Positions 52,600 through 62,744 of a DNA stretch of 64,000 bases are shown in pieces. The notes beneath the pieces were generated by a model, which saw only the letters and a program-made list of their open reading frames with translations, was not told where the DNA came from and ran no database searches. Location of the stretch: NCBI GenBank assembly GCA_028023455.1, contig JAQFVV010012420.1, forward strand, positions 8,821,194 to 8,885,193, read 5' to 3'. The first letter of the stretch is position 1. Every line of letters begins with the position of its first letter. The translations under genes were made by a program, and so were the position numbers. This DNA is from Epiperipatus broadwayi (taxonomy: Eukaryota > Onychophora > Udeonychophora > Euonychophora > Peripatidae).

Positions 52600-53500
52600 T
52601 AGTTGTGCAGTCTGGACTATTGCACTGAACTTGACATACTTATTTTCAGTGTCTCTTCCTGTGATAATGTCTTTATGTTATTTATCACTCTGTTAAAGTT
52701 TATTGGAATTTGGAAACTCATATTGTGTTTTGGCTTACAGATATTTTTATGCTGATTCATGATTTTGTGTCACCTATTTGATTTTTTTTATTGATTTTTT
52801 TTAAATTTCATTCATCAGTATTTTTTGTTGTAAGGCTACATGTAATTTTTACATATTTATCAACATTTTTTTTTTTATCTGCTTTCCCTGTTAAGAAATC
52901 TATTGTAACCTGCCAGTTTGTGCAACATTGATATTTTGGATTGAGGATAGATAGCACTTCTTATTTAAGTGATTTTATCACTTTATAACCCAAGACATTT
53001 TTATTCCTGTGTATTACCATGTCTAGATATTTTATGTTATGTGTATCATTTCCATTTTTTATTGTCTATGTCAATGATAACTCATTGGTCAATAAGTTGC
53101 ATATTTCAATAATTGTTTGTTCGGGAGCATGTGAGAATTTGTTATTAATTCTTTTAAATATTACATTCAGATCTTTTTTAAAGAATCATGTTATTATTTT
53201 CTCTTCTGTGTTTACTAATTTTAGATTGCATATAATTCTGTAGTAACCAGTCTCATCCATGTGTTTTCGATTCTGTGGTATTCATTATCAAATTTTGTTG
53301 TTATGTACTTGTCAATCCAGTTAAGCACTTCTACAATAAATTGGATTTTTTTATATGCACTTTATACTAGTAGGATTTTAATAATATTCATAGATGTTTT
53401 TGTGATATTGATCCTCATAATAAAATTATGTCGAATTAGGCCAGTTTGCATCTGTCCTTTATGTGTACATTTTTTATTAATTGAACAAGCTCAAAAAATG
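52600..53500 (-). pseudogene. Decayed retroelement coding sequence, family uncertain
   Basis: Minus-strand translation across frames retains balanced patches: VLNWIDKYITTKFDNEYH near 53325-53270, IICNLKLVNTEEKIIT near 53240-53190, NNKFSHAPEQTIIEICN near 53145-53095 and NIKYLDMVIHRNKN near 53035-52995. The last resembles the FLD-x-x-x-x-R block found in Penelope-like and related RTs, but the order of blocks does not fit cleanly. A hammerhead-like core sits about 500 bp downstream on the same strand (52107-52138), which would suit a Penelope-like 3' end. I would not name the family on this evidence. Confidence 0.35.
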
Positions 53501-55714
53501 ACTTGATTGTATGTCTCCTGCATCCTAATTGACTTTTTCATAATTTTTCTATAGTAAATGCAACTTTTTAATAATATATACCTCCAAAATCTATCATTAA
53601 TTACAGAGAATAGTTCTCTTTATGCAGTTTTTACAATGTATTGACTGGTTTGTGAAATAAAGTTACAAGTATATAAGTGTATGTGTATTCACAACTCATC
53701 AATATGAAAGATTCTGTAGTTGCTCTAGAAATAATGAGATGCAGAATACGTAAAATTATGCAAAGTATAAGTTAATCTGGATATCTTAATCTGCATAAGG
53801 ATAACAATAAAATATTTATTAAATTAACAGAGTTATTACAAATGTCTGCAGAATTTAATGAAAAAGAAAGATGAGTCAAAAGCCAGTTAATTGGAGATAT
53901 TTTTGCTCAAAATTTTAAAATAGTATAAAAAATATATATGTATTTTATTTCTGAAGCAAAAACATTTATACAACAAGACAAAAGTACACCACTGTGCAAT
54001 CGAAATGTTTCTTAACATACTTCAAATTTTATACTTTCTAATAGCAATAAAAAAATTCAAAAACATGAATAAAAATAATTTTATTAATAATATCCAAATT
54101 ACTGAATCAATATAAAATATTGATATAATTAACAGTAATGTTAATTGCTTGAAGTGAAGTGAATTGGTCAAATAATATTTTAGCTTTTGTCATTACCTAC
54201 CTTATAGAACAATAGCTCTAGAAAATCAGCTGTCCTGATAATAAGTGGATAGAGCAATAATAGTTTGATATCATTATTCTGTTAATGTGCTAAACAACAT
54301 AAGAAAACAGAAAATGTGTAGTTGAAAAATAATAGTTCTAATAGCAATTTTTCAAAAATTTCTGAAAAATTATGCAAGAGATTAAATACAAAAAAAAACA
54401 GGGTAAAATCATACTATCATAAGTATTTATTAGTTTTAAAATAATATTTTAATTTCTCTGAAACAAAGATATAATGGTGTCACTATGCTTTTCAAAGTTT
54501 TTTTTTTTTTTAACTTCTATAAAATTCAAAATTATTTTAATGGCATCTCTCATAATTTAGCAGATCATTTTAAATTTTTTCATCATTAAGAAATCTTTAT
54601 CACATATTTCTTATAGTTTATGCAGAAAGCATAAAGATATCAATAAAATTTAAGCTTTTTTTAATGTAGATTTATATTAGAAAAATATTTACAATCTATA
54701 TTGTGAAACATTTTTAAATCAAGTAATATTAGATAGATTTAACATGCATAACCACACTTCAAAGTACTCAGTAATTACATGTATATTGTGGTTATCATAT
54801 CAAACAGCCTTATCCTAAACAATCTAGATTGGAGCATGCTCAGTTTATTCTTTATTATTTGTTTTATTCATTGGAAATTCTAATACATGTCAAAGAAATC
54901 TATACCATTTTAAAGCAAAGAAATCTATACCATTTTAAAGCAAATATGTTTTTAACAAGCTGTTTATTTATTTAATATTAATAAAGAATTTGATTAGACA
55001 TACAAAACTGTAATAAAGAGTATATATTACAATTATTTAACATAAGAATAAGTTCTTACATACATGATAAAACAAAAATTTTCAAGTGTTTTTATCTTAT
55101 TGTAAATTCAAATGTTTGCATATGGTTAATATAAATTTAGATTTTCACCAATATACTATTCCAGAGCTATACCAGTTGCATGTTATTCTTCAATTTCTAT
55201 TTTCAGTAAAAGTATGAGTTCAATGATTGAGTGTATTCTACCTGTAAATTTGACTAGAAATATCAGTACTCAATGATAGTATTAGAATTAGAATAATAAT
55301 AAATGTTCATCTTTCAAAAATCAATAATTTAATGAATTATTAAGAGAAAAAACATATGCAGACTTTTTAATATAAAGAGTGAATGCTACCATTCAAAATC
55401 TTTAAAAATATTAATGTGCGAACTTAAATTTGATTTTATTCTTTCGTTAGTTATATATAAAAGCAAAGTTTCAAATATAGAATGTATTTTTTTTTAAATG
55501 TCAAAGATACGTGGATTTTAGATTAATATGAGATAATTACAGTAATAGATAGAGATGTGAGACCATAAAACTGCAGCAAATAACAAATAAACAATGAATA
55601 TTGTGAAAAAATAAATCAAAATTTTGTAAAATAGCACTTATATATATATCCTTTTTAATAATTATTATTTTATTGCAAATAAGACTTTAAACAATGTATT
55701 TTTTTTGTTTTCAG

Positions 55715-55828
55715 ATTCAAAGTTTTCTTCTTCATTTTTGGCAAGGGCTTCCTGAACATTTACTTCCTTTAATAGAACAACAGTTCTTACTTGATATTGT
55801 ATGTGTTTGTGATTCAATATTTTATAAG
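55715..55828 (+). CDS. RFX6: RFX6-like transcription factor, exon B (partial gene)
   Basis: This internal exon is 114 bp, 38 codons, phase 0, between TTTTCAG and GTATTG. It encodes [19 protein letters not shown], then [10 protein letters not shown] and CVCDSIFYK. The block FLLHFWQG(M/L)P-x-H-(L/M)LP and the CVCDSI(L/F)YK ending are hallmarks of the RFX family's extended region; CVCDSI rather than GVCDSI, and LLPL, favour RFX6 over RFX4. It joins exon A without a gap (NFEE + IQSF, as in RFX6). In vertebrate RFX6 the next residues open the dimerisation-type region; that exon was not found before 64000. There are no stops or shifts, so the gene is likely functional. Confidence 0.9.
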
Positions 55829-56284
55829 GTATTGTTTATATAAATATATGACCAAAGTTTTTTATACTTTCAATAGAATAATATATGCTAGTTTGATAAA
55901 TCTTAACAAATGATTAATACTTTTTTAAGTTCATTATTTTTTGTTTTATTGCTTAAAAAGCAAAATACTATGATAATGAGTAACTGTGACTAGCTTTTGT
56001 TGTTGTTGTTGTTGGTGTTATTATTATTATTATTTATGAGTAAAATGAATTGAATTATTACTATTAGAAATCAGCTACAAAATACTTAGAGATAATTAGT
56101 AAATATAAGAAAATGGTAGTGTCAAAAAATTATAGCCCATTACAGTACAATGTTTTCTCAAACAGTTCTCTATAAAGTAACAAAAAACAAGAAGTAAAAG
56201 ATAATATCAAAATGTCAATGCTAAGTAGTGATAGATCCAGCAATTTTTATTCCATGCTTTAACCTCTAGTTAAGAAAAGCTCAC
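55829..56284 (+). other. RFX6-like intron, 5' part
   Basis: The sequence follows the GTATTG donor. It is AT-rich with a short TTG/TTA triplet run at 55999-56035. No exon is seen; the intron apparently continues through the transposon cluster to or beyond the window end. Confidence 0.55.
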
Positions 56285-57480
56285 ATTCATCATCATCATC
56301 ATTTTCAACCATCATTGATCCACTGCAGAATAAAGGTCTCTCCAAGTTTAATCCATCTTCTCCAATCTCTAGCCTATCTTCTTCATATCACCCTATACAC
56401 TTCTTTATTTCATTTGTCCATCTTGTGTGTGGTCTCCTTCTAAGTCTTTTACAACCTCTTGGAATCCAGTTTAAGATTTCAATTGTCCATTTATTATTAT
56501 TTTTTTCTAGAAATATGTCCAACCCAATTCCACTTCCACCTCTTAATTCTTTCAATGATGTAAGTAACATTATTTGTTCTCTTATCTATGTATTTCATTT
56601 TTGATTTCTTCTTGTTACTTCTAATATGCATCTCTCTATAGTTTGTTGAGTGATCTGAAGTCTCATATTACTCATCAGTCAAATATACAAGTCTAACATC
56701 CACAAGTATGAAATTATGATCATGTGACATAAGTAAGAACTGGTAATCTTTCTTTTCAATCACATAGATCTATTTCCTTTTAATATAAATTATTTCTACC
56801 AAAAGCACTCCAAACAAATTTAATTCTATGATTAATTTTATCCATTCCAGACCACGATATTTGTAGTTGTTAACTTTTTCTAATTCATCATTATCAACCT
56901 TTATTTTCTTCTTTTGAGAAAATCCATTGAAAATTAATTTATTTTTAACACTTACCTTTTCTTATTTTTATCTTATAACTCTTGAAACATTTCCTGAAGG
57001 CTCTTAAGCTTTATTTGCAAAAACAACTATATCATCTGCAAAAATCTATATGACTTAAATAATCTCCATTCACTTTTATTTCCTTAGCTTTTCACTTTAA
57101 TCCACAAAATTCTTTTTGCAAAACTGCTGTAAAAATTTTTGAAGATATGGGTCACTCTTTAACACACTCTTTCCAATGTTAATCTTTTTAGTATCATTAT
57201 GTAATCTAATTGTTGCTGCTGCATTTTTATAAATATTCTTTAGAATATAATATTTTGGATCTATATCTTGATGATCCAATACTTTAATCACTGAAGGAAT
57301 TCTTGTAAAAAATCAAATGCTTTTTCATAAGCTACAAATCCAAAGCATAATGACAACTTATATCTATTGGTCTTTTTTTAACTTCTCTCAATACATGGAT
57401 ATGATCCATTGTACTAAGACCACTTTTAAATCCAACTTATTCTTTTTGGTTAAAATCCAAAGTTTATATTACTATTTATA
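56285..57480 (-). mobile_element. RTE-type LINE, 3' half, inactive
   Basis: This is a 5'-truncated relative of the 7.3-10.3 kb element. Minus-strand order: CFGFVAYEKAFDF near 57340 (RT motif A, Asp changed to Ala in FVDY), DHQDIDPKY at 57291-57260, the catalytic ADDI region near 57035 in another frame, and a C-terminal fragment at 56570-56388 ending RGCKRLRRRPHTRWTNEIKK. That wording (GRPxxRWxDEI) is the usual end of RTE proteins. A short GATGAT tail at 56300-56286, typical of RTE elements, marks the 3' end. Stops and shifts are frequent. Confidence 0.85.
56388..56570 (-). pseudogene. RTE C-terminal fragment
   Basis: This 60-residue open frame ends the RTE polyprotein: an upstream LKELRGGSGIGLDIF stretch, then WIPRGCKRLRRRPHTRW and TNEIKKCIG. 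The Arg-rich then Trp-x-(N/D)EI wording is conserved at the end of RTE and related LINE polymerases. It is not a host gene. Confidence 0.8.
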
Positions 57481-58654
57481 TGATCATATTATTAGTGATT
57501 TAATTTTAAAAAATATCTGACATTCTCTGTTTAACAAAATAATAGATTAAATGTGTAATAAATATAAAGATCTAAAGGCAGACGTTCACTAATTGACAAG
57601 AAGGCTTAAAAGTAAATGCTGTATTAAAACTTCAAAAAAGATACAGACACTCATTAATTGTGATCATTCTAGATCTTTTTTGATTCATTGAAAGCAACAT
57701 ATGAACCTGAGAAATGGTATCACAGTTCTGTTAAATCCACCAGTGGCAATCTCTTATATGATGATAATGATATTTTGAGCAAATGGAAAGAGTATTTTAT
57801 AATTATTTAAATAATGATGCAATAATTAATATGATAACTTATAATAATATATCATTTTCTAGATTTGGATAAAGTTTTATCCAGCTTAATGTGAAGTCAA
57901 AACAGCTCTTTATAAACTTAAAAATGAAAATGCTGCAAATTCTAATGATATATCTGGAGAAATTTTAAAATATGGTAGTGATATTTTAGCTTCAAAAATA
58001 TTGGAAATTTTTTTAAATTGGACTCATGACATTGGGTCATCTGTAATGATGCTTTAATTGTTTCAATTTTTAAAAACAAAAGATTATGATTGTGATAATT
58101 ATTATGAAATAACATTATTAACCACTATAGCAAAAGTACTTTTAAGAATTTTGTTGAATAAATTGTTTCCAGCTATAGATGAAGAGTTACTAAAGACTTG
58201 ATGTGATTTTAGGAAATCAAGAAGCATATAGATATGCTATTTGTTTTCAGAAAAATGCCAGAACAGTATTGGAACTTATTTATATATTGTTTTTATTGAT
58301 TTGGTCAAGGCATTTGATTTAAATAATAGGACAGATCTATGGCATTGTTCGAGATTTAGTTGGTTGTTCACTAAAATGTATTCGTATAATACAGTTTCTA
58401 CATGATGGAATGAGAGAAAGTGTTATTGCTACAGGTGGAAAATATGGTGCATTTGAAATAAAAATTGATGTTAAATAAGAATATGAACTTGCTTTTCAAT
58501 TTTTTGTGACAATGAATTTTGGAATTGTTTACAGGTAACTTAATGAAATAGGGATTAAGATATGATTCCAGTTAAATGGTAGAATTTATCATTTGAATTA
58601 GTTAAAAGCATAAGCAAGAACTTCATCTTTTTGGACTCTAGACTTATGATATGC

Positions 58655-58853
58655 AAATGATTATACTATTTTGGCCAGTTCAAAAGTTAATTTACAGAAT
58701 GCTCTTAATGTTTTGAAGGCAGACTATAAAGATCTCTGTTTAATAATTAATGTTCAAAAAAACTCAAGTTCTTTATCAGGTGCCAGTGACAGAATAAATA
58801 TTCTCAGCAACTTTCAGCTTGGACAGTTCTATCAATTTCATAATATAAACTAG
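58655..58853 (+). pseudogene. LINE RT catalytic-region fragment
   Basis: This open fragment spans YANDYTILASSKVNLQNAL and LKADYKDLCLIINVQKN. The family consensus here is (F/Y)ADDxxILA, so the first catalytic Asp is Asn, which alone would abolish polymerisation. The end, SSLSGASDRINI, corresponds to the region before the KYLGS block. Confidence 0.75.
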
Positions 58854-59079
58854 TGTAAATACCTTAGTAGTTTTATAAGTAGAAAGGTGGATTTAGATAT
58901 TAAGGTCCTACACAAATTCCAATCCGCTGCTGCTATGTTTTAATGTAGGGAAATAACTATCACAACTAAATTATAAAGCTATTATATTTTTATATTGGAC
59001 TATTTCCATCATCTAATATGTGTATTGAATGCCTTTAGAAAAATTTAACTTAATTTTAATTATTCCCAATACATTTAAT

Positions 59080-59295
59080 TGTTAGTAATAGCACATCAAA
59101 CAGGTTAGTATATGCACAACATTTCGAGAGGTATTATTCTCCCCTCTTCTTCAAGTGTTGCTAGCCTGAACAGTGACAATATTAGCAAGGTATTTGAACC
59201 TGGGCCCTTAGATTCTTGAGTATTAAATTTTAAGGTAACACTTTAACCAACTGAGCCATTCTGTCAAAGGCAACAGTCTGTAAAATTTTATAGAA
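59080..59295 (-). repeat. tRNA-derived SINE with hammerhead-like tail
   Basis: On the minus strand the head reads AATGGCTCAGTTGGTTAAAG (A box, near 59255) and GCCCAGGTTCAAATACC (B box, near 59200). A body follows (TGTCACTGTTCAGGC), then a tail with a hammerhead-like core at 59148-59113: CTTGAAGAAGAGG, loop, CCTCTCGAAATG. It interrupts the LINE polymerase between its KL and LLYG-ETW blocks. The same family occurs at 60831-61020 (plus). Confidence 0.8.
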
Positions 59296-59756
59296 ATTTT
59301 ATATACTTTATGAGGTTCCTCCTGATTTTTCCATTTTTTCCTAAGAGCAAAGTTGATTAGTGCTTTCTGTACATTATGTATACTCACATTAGGTCGGCTT
59401 ATGGGATTTTTTTGCCATTGTCATGTGAGCAGCTTCTTTAAATTTTCTTCTTCATACCTTTTCTTTTCCATCCAAAATTTGTTGTATGGATGTGAAACTT
59501 GAACATCCTATTTGGTGCAATTTAAAGGCATTAGAAAAGCCATAATATCATAAAACCAATCAATATGTTATTCAGATTACACCTTATGATACTACTAAGT
59601 TCACTATTATAAAATCACACATTTGTTAGATTTTCACAGATCTGTTTGTATAATCACTACAAAAGTCATTTGTATAACAGTCTCTCTCTTTCTTTCTCTA
59701 TCTCTTTTCTTTTTTTTCTTTCTTTTTTTGAGTTACAATGCCCATACTAATTTTTG

Positions 59757-59807
59757 AGTGATGATGATGATTATTATTATTATTATTACTACTACTACTA
59801 CTACTAC

Positions 59808-59867
<60 letters not shown>

Positions 59868-59949
59868 GAGGAGGAGGAGGAGGAGGAGGAGGAGTATTGT
59901 TGTTATTGTAATTATCATCATTATCATTATTATTATTGTTGTTGTTGTT
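59757..59949. repeat. Compound trinucleotide microsatellite (ATG, ATT, ACT, AGT, AGG, TTG)
   Basis: The tract runs ATG, ATT, ACT (about 24 bp), AGT (about 57 bp), AGG (about 27 bp), then ATT and TTG triplets. The switch from ACT to AGT makes a local inverted repeat. The 100-residue plus frame (Ile-Thr-Ser-Arg-Ile-Val runs) and its minus counterpart are artefacts. Confidence 0.97.
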
Positions 59950-60239
59950 GGACTATTTGTTGCTTTGCTATGGTCTTGCTATGTGAAAAAAAAAATTAAT
60001 ATTGGAAAAAAAATAGGTGTGCTATTGCTGGTCCATAAAGCCTTTATAATATATAACTAAAAAATATACATCATCACATATCACTAATTTTTTACTTGTT
60101 TTTTTTTTGTTCTATTTGTAACTATTTCTTTTGCTTTTTTTTTTTTTTGCTACTTTTCATCTATTTTAAATTAAATAAATCCTATCAATTTTTGTATTTA
60201 ATTTTTCTATTCATTATATGCATCTCATAATTTTTCCAT

Positions 60240-60280
60240 ACATATTGTATGGAGAGTTTTGCTCTGTTTATCAACATATA
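60240..60280 (+). repeat. Fragment of the foldback retroposon end
   Basis: The phrase TATGGAGAGTTTTGCTCTG followed by TTTATCAACA matches the 3' end and the inner boundary of the 28043-28669 element. Only about 40 bp remain. Confidence 0.7.
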
Positions 60281-60774
60281 TATTATATGTTGTTGTTTTT
60301 TTTCTAAATTTTCTGCTTTAAACTTTACACAATAATTGCTTTCTTGTCTGTTATTATATATTTTTTCGGTTTCAATATTAACTTTTTTAAATTAAATATT
60401 TTTACAATAATTATTTAAATTCCTTAATATTGTTCTCTTTTTTCCCCCTTTTTCTTATGTCACTTTATAATATTTTGTGTGCCTAAAAGTTATGTACTTT
60501 ATTCTGATAACAATAGTTTCCCTTTTCATATATTTCCATTAAGTGTAAAACTTCTCACCTTTATCCCAATCTTATCCAAATTTTATAAGTGAAAATAATA
60601 TATTTTCATAAAATTTTACTTACACCTAGTAGAACCACTAACAATTTCTTGACTAACTCTTTGATTTTTATAATTGTCTCTTTTTATATATGATATTCTA
60701 ATAGTAAATGTGTGTTACTACTTACATCATCTAAAATTAATTGTTAAATATCTTTAGAAGTATTATTATCTTCT

Positions 60775-61020
60775 CTTCTTAAGTGTTGTTGGCCTAATCA
60801 GTGGCAAGACTATCCTGGAAATCAAATCTAGCACATTTTTGACAAAATATCCTAGTTGGTTAGAACATCGACTTAAATTCGATATTTCATGAATTTAATG
60901 GTTCCAGGTTTGATTCCATACTAGTACTGTCACTGACTGATCAGATGACTAACACCTGAGGAAGAGAAGAGATTAATATCACTCAAAATATTGCATTATA
61001 TACTAATCTGGAAGTCATTA
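60775..61020 (+). repeat. Two SINE copies head to head (partial minus, full plus)
   Basis: The plus copy (about 60831-61020) has the A-box-like CTAGTTGGTTAGAACAT near 60850, the B-box-like GGTTCCAGGTTTGATTCC near 60900, CTGTCACTGACTGATCAG and a tail core CCTGAGGAAGAGAAGAG...CTCAAAATATTG (60955-60992). It is the same family as 59080-59295. A partial minus copy (60775-60830; GCCACTGATTAGGCC, AACACTTAAGAAGAGAAG on the minus strand) abuts it. Confidence 0.75.
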
Positions 61021-61048
61021 TTACCAGTTGAATGTATTTTATAAGTCT

Positions 61049-61455
61049 TAATAATCAAAAAAGCAAGTCATATATAATGTGACATTACTTTTATAAGCTT
61101 GTATTTACAAAAATATAACCTCCCCATCTCCAGACCAACTGTTTTCGAGCTTATGGCTCACATCAGTTGAGAACTAGGAGGATATTCAGACACACTAGAT
61201 CCAAAGTATCAACTCAAAAGCCAGCACTTATTTCATACGTAATATTTAAGTAGAAACTCTGAAATTTTTGGACATGAAAATGTCTTTAAATCCAGCTATC
61301 TAACTTACATAGCTATATGGGACTGAACCAAATTCAGATCTACGATATTTTAATAGCCTCAACATAGCCAAAGCCTTAAAGGTAAAATTATAATAATCAA
61401 AAAAACAAGTCATATATAACGTGACATTACTTTTATAAGCTTGTATTTACAAAAA
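61049..61455. repeat. 66 bp direct repeats around a foldback-related fragment
   Basis: TAATAATCAAAAAAGCAAGT... at 61049-61114 recurs at 61389-61455 with about three differences. Between them, 61115-61385 is distantly similar to the foldback family core (CCAGACCAACTGTTTTC, GGGACTGAACCAAATTCAG) and carries a hammerhead-like core on the minus strand at 61166-61141 (CTGATGT, stem GAGC/GCTC, GAAAAC). A partial tandem duplication or an insertion with a long duplication could explain it. Confidence 0.65.
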
Positions 61456-61459
61456 TGTA

Positions 61460-62740
61460 ATACAGAGAGCGTACCAATAGCTCAAACAAAGACCGGGAAG
61501 GTTCTGGATAGAGATTTTAATTATTTTCTCATACCACACTTATGAATTAAGAGCTTGTTTAATTTATAAGTTTAAATAAAGTTTGAATTTTTCTAAAAAT
61601 AATTACCAATGAATTCTAGATCGTGAAAAACTTCAATATAAGATGCCTTCATGAACAAACTTTCAGTTAAACATAATATTTTACTTACTAGTTATAATTT
61701 TTAAGCAGTATTTTTATATTTTCTATTTGGGTTTTTTTTAATGTTAGCTTTTATTTTTGCTATTATTAAATTTAATATTCCTATTTTTTTTCTTTTTCTG
61801 TACACGTTTGCATATCACATTCTCATGTTCTTTTCCAAATGCTAATAGAATCCTATCATTGATAATAGTTGCATTCTATATTTTTCACTTATTTAAACCT
61901 AACTAATTTATCATTAATTTAAATATATTAAAACTAACTTTTAATTTTAATTATCTGTTTTCTACTTATCTTAAATACAATGTGCACAATAAAAATGATA
62001 CGGGACAGCCCTGACTGAGACTTATTTCATAATCTCCAAATTATACATAATGATTTTTCTTTATGCGATTTAAATATATAATAAACCATTTTTAATCTCA
62101 TCTTTTTTTAATTTAAATTATAAATGTTATCGAACAGCCTTTTCAATAGTAAATCTATTCTACAGAATACAATTAATTCCTAATTCTTCTATCATATTTG
62201 AATTCTCTCTTTACTTTCTTAACGTTTTGGGATTGTTTATGCATGTCAACAAATAAAGTAATCTTAGTAAAAAAAATTATATGTAATTGACTTTAGATAT
62301 TGCTTCATAGTTACTACATTTCTACAATCTTTATCCTTTCTTTCAAAAATTAATTTATTCTTCTATTTCTCCAGAATATCTTCATTTATAGTCAACTTTA
62401 TCAATATTATACATATAAATGCTTATTAAAATTTTAAAATATATATTTTTTACATTTATCGATACAAAAAATTATAGCAAAGAATGAATTGCCGCTAAAA
62501 ATATTTTATATATTTTTTAAATTCAGTTGTTGAAATACTTTAATCTATAGAGTACTACTTACTAAGCATATTCATTAAGTGAGACTTAAAAGTATATATT
62601 TGGGCTAGGGATAATGTCTAGCCTAATAAATGATTAGTAAAAGTTATTAAGATATTTGCATAAAGTGGTTTGTATCAAAGTTGTAGAGCAAAAAATGTGA
62701 AACTGTCAATTAAACTATAGTAATTTGCCATATATATATA
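61460..62740. other. AT-rich non-coding stretch
   Basis: I see no gene or delimited repeat. It presumably lies in the intron after RFX exon B if the gene continues beyond 64000. Confidence 0.5.
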
Positions 62741-62744
62741 TATA

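Larger units (their letters stand above)
48919..55714 (+). other. RFX6-like intron, 6.8 kb
   Basis: The intron is bounded by GAG/GTAATG and TTTTCAG/ATT, with a pyrimidine-rich tract (TATTTTTTTTGTTTTCAG) at the acceptor. Joining the flanking exons keeps frame and family alignment exactly. It contains a reverse-oriented SINE (49284), a C run at 49189-49198, a satellite array (50490-51510), a hammerhead-like core (52107-52138) and decayed retroelement sequence (52600-53500). The remainder (53600-55700) is AT-rich with nothing supportable. Confidence 0.8.
57590..59620 (+). mobile_element. Second LINE lineage, polymerase part, split by a SINE
   Basis: This is an RT fragment distinct from the RTE copies and in the opposite orientation. 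Recognisable blocks in order: ALYKLKNENAANSNDISGEI and LKYGSDIL at 57905-57985; the NYYEITLLTTIAKVLLRILLN block near 58100-58165 (family NYRGISLLS-x-AGK-x-x-A-x-x-LLNRL); DFRKSRSIIDMLF near 58210-58245; FIYCFYWFGQGI near 58285 in place of the motif A FIDLxKAFD; FLHDGMRESVI near 58400; YANDYTILA at 58655 (YADD with the first Asp changed to Asn); LKADYKDLCLIINVQK at 58710; and KYLSSFISRKVDLD at 58858. The frame then meets a SINE (59080-59290) and resumes at about 59470 with LLYGCETWT wording. Inactive. Confidence 0.75.

Noticed and set aside
59733-60060. Frames with Ser, Arg, Leu and Val runs
   Set aside because: They translate the compound triplet microsatellite.
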